The notes below the pieces were generated by a model. That model searched no databases, was not told the origin of the DNA, and was given only the letters and a program-made list of their open reading frames with translations. Both the position numbers and the translations under genes were made by a program. 64,000 nucleotides of DNA from JBARDN01 sp050736695. Its GTDB lineage: Bacteria > Desulfobacterota > Binatia > Binatales > Binataceae. Positions 62,783 to 64,000 of the stretch are shown piece by piece. The stretch covers positions 1 to 64,000 of the forward strand of contig JBOHWH010000170.1 in the NCBI GenBank assembly GCA_050736695.1, written 5' to 3'. The first letter of the stretch is position 1; every line of letters begins with the position of its first letter.

Positions 62783-64000
62783 ATGACCACGGATCGAGAT
62801 ACGTCCGATCCCGCGCACGAGCGCGTGACGGAGGTAGCGGGAGTGTTGCAGCTTGGCGATCTGGGCGTCGCCGCCGCGGATTTGGAACAATCGGATCGGG
62901 TGCCGCTGTCGCGACTGGCGCAAGGTTCAGAGCGAATCGGCGGGATGGTCGTGCGGTCGGCGCAGGTGCGCAAAGTCCTGAAAACGATAGCGCGGCTAAG
63001 CCCGTACAAGGCCAGCGTTCTTGTCTACGGAGAATCAGGTACCGGTAAAGAGCTCGTCGCCCGCGCGTTGCACACGCTCGGGCCAATACCGAACGGACCA
63101 TTCGTTACCTTCAATTGCGCGAATCTGGTCGAGTCGCTCGCCGAGTCGCAGCTCTTCGGCCATGTGAAGGGCGCCTTCACCGATGCGCGCGAAGACTCGT
63201 TTGGTTATTTCCGGTCGGCGAATGGCGGCACGCTGTTTTTGGACGAGATCGGCGAATTGCCGCTCAAGCTTCAGCCCAAGTTGTTGCGCGCGGTCGAGAC
63301 TTGCGAGATCCAGCCGGTCGGATCGTCGCATACCCATAAAATAGATATTCGGCTGGTGGCGGCGACGAATCGGGATCTGCGCGCGATGGTCAAGGCGGGC
63401 CAGTTTCGTGACGATTTGTACTATCGCCTCAACACGGCGGCGATTTTCCTGCCGCCGCTACGCGAACGGCGCGAGGCGATTTCCGCCTTCATCGCGCATT
63501 TTATTGAACATTACAATCGGCTCTTCGGCAAGGAGGTGATGTTCGTGGATCGGCGGGCTTTGGAAAGCCTGCTGGCCTACGGATGGCCCGGCAATGTGCG
63601 CGAGCTCGCCCACGCAATCGAGAACGCGGTTATCCTGGCCGAGAGCGATTGCCTGATCGGCGAAGACCTGCCCGAACACATCCTCGAAATAGCCGGAGCC
63701 AGTATCGGCAACGAGACCGCCCAGTCGCATGCCGCGTCCGCGCCGCAGGTTTCGGGCGACTCACGCGCGACAAATTCAAATGGCGGCGCCGGTCCGCTAC
63801 TTTTGGACGAAGTGATCAAGCGCACGCTGGTGCGCTCGCTCGAAGAGACCGACGGAAATCGCCGGCGCGCCGCGGATCTCCTCGGGGTGTCGCGTTCGAC
63901 GCTTTACCGGATGCTTGCGCGCTACGGGATCGGCGAAAACGGCCACGCCGATCACAGGCCAGTCGAATCCGCGCCTGACGACGGCAAAAATTGCGGCGCG
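62783..64000 (+). CDS. Sigma-54-dependent activator, copy 2 (runs off the window)
   Basis: The frame from ATG 62783 stays open to the window end (406 codons seen, no stop reached), so the C-terminus may be incomplete. It is strongly similar to the activator at 38970-40160: Walker A G-E-S-G-T-G-K-E (83-90), G-A-F-T-D-A, F-L-D-E-I-G-E and a C-terminal Fis-type HTH (A-A-D-L-L-G-V-S-R-S-T-L-Y-R-M-L). Only the N-terminal part (about 45 residues) differs, lacking the C-S-D-C pair. Downstream starts (GTG 62825, ATG 62945) cannot be excluded. Confidence 0.9.
   Translation, partial: MTTDRDTSDPAHERVTEVAGVLQLGDLGVAAADLEQSDRVPLSRLAQGSERIGGMVVRSAQVRKVLKTIARLSPYKASVLVYGESGTGKELVARALHTLGPIPNGPFVTFNCANLVESLAESQLFGHVKGAFTDAREDSFGYFRSANGGTLFLDEIGELPLKLQPKLLRAVETCEIQPVGSSHTHKIDIRLVAATNRDLRAMVKAGQFRDDLYYRLNTAAIFLPPLRERREAISAFIAHFIEHYNRLFGKEVMFVDRRALESLLAYGWPGNVRELAHAIENAVILAESDCLIGEDLPEHILEIAGASIGNETAQSHAASAPQVSGDSRATNSNGGAGPLLLDEVIKRTLVRSLEETDGNRRRAADLLGVSRSTLYRMLARYGIGENGHADHRPVESAPDDGKNCGA

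Overview
The window is a 64 kb piece of a GC-rich chromosome from a Gram-negative (diderm) bacterium. It encodes an outer-membrane secretin, a tripartite RND efflux pump, a predicted outer-membrane beta-barrel and a complete run of peptidoglycan and division genes. The gene mix (several ferritin-like diiron proteins, DUF1329, AidB-like acyl-CoA dehydrogenase, PhyH oxygenase, deazaflavin-type nitroreductase, Tad pilus, sigma-54 activators) suggests an uncultured deltaproteobacterium-like or Binatota-like lineage. That placement is inference; no rRNA is present to test it. I see no intact insertion sequence, prophage or CRISPR array.

Layout. 1-5978 (+): dcw cluster murG(end)-murC-murB-ftsQ-like-ftsA-ftsZ. 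6143-7924 (-): GTP-type PEP carboxykinase. 8181-11923 (-): a TetR-led operon with three ferritin-like diiron proteins and two small paralogous proteins, divergent from an MFS gene broken by one amber codon; two palindromic operators lie between them. 13498-18133: nitroreductase, MFS transporter, JAMM protease/PanE-like pair, dihydroorotate-dehydrogenase-like protein. 18230-19453: tRNA-Glu, a 24-residue SEC-C microprotein, and an AhpD-like protein whose in-frame TGA sits exactly at the redox position, followed by a SECIS-like hairpin: a probable selenoprotein. 19541-33189: FAD oxidoreductase, a decayed nitrite-reductase-like relic, SDR, beta-barrel, secreted beta-helix protein with a Thr/Pro linker, paired zinc-knuckle proteins, DUF1329, PhyH, split chromate-transporter pair, CYTH protein and a class III aminotransferase.

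33381-38949 (+): six tightly packed genes, three sulfotransferases interleaved with three GT2 glycosyltransferases, probably making a sulfated surface glycan. 38970-40160 (-) and 62783-end (+): two closely related short sigma-54 activators. 40558-43339 (-): AidB-like acyl-CoA dehydrogenase, tRNA-Lys, TetR regulator, with a perfect parS site just upstream of the TetR gene. 43693-51178 (+): mdtABC-like RND pump. 51200-52947 (-): lipoprotein and a YaaH/SatP-type transporter. 53523-61452 (+): Tad/Flp pilus operon flp-cpaB-cpaC-cpaE-cpaF-tadB-tadC, with a sigma-54-type -24/-12 motif upstream and two strong hairpins between flp and cpaB. 61563-62510 (+): TPR protein and a BCP/PrxQ peroxiredoxin.

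The strongest leads are the probable selenocysteine AhpD-like protein, the TetR-controlled multi-ferritin operon, the sulfotransferase/glycosyltransferase island, the SEC-C microprotein, and the parS site.
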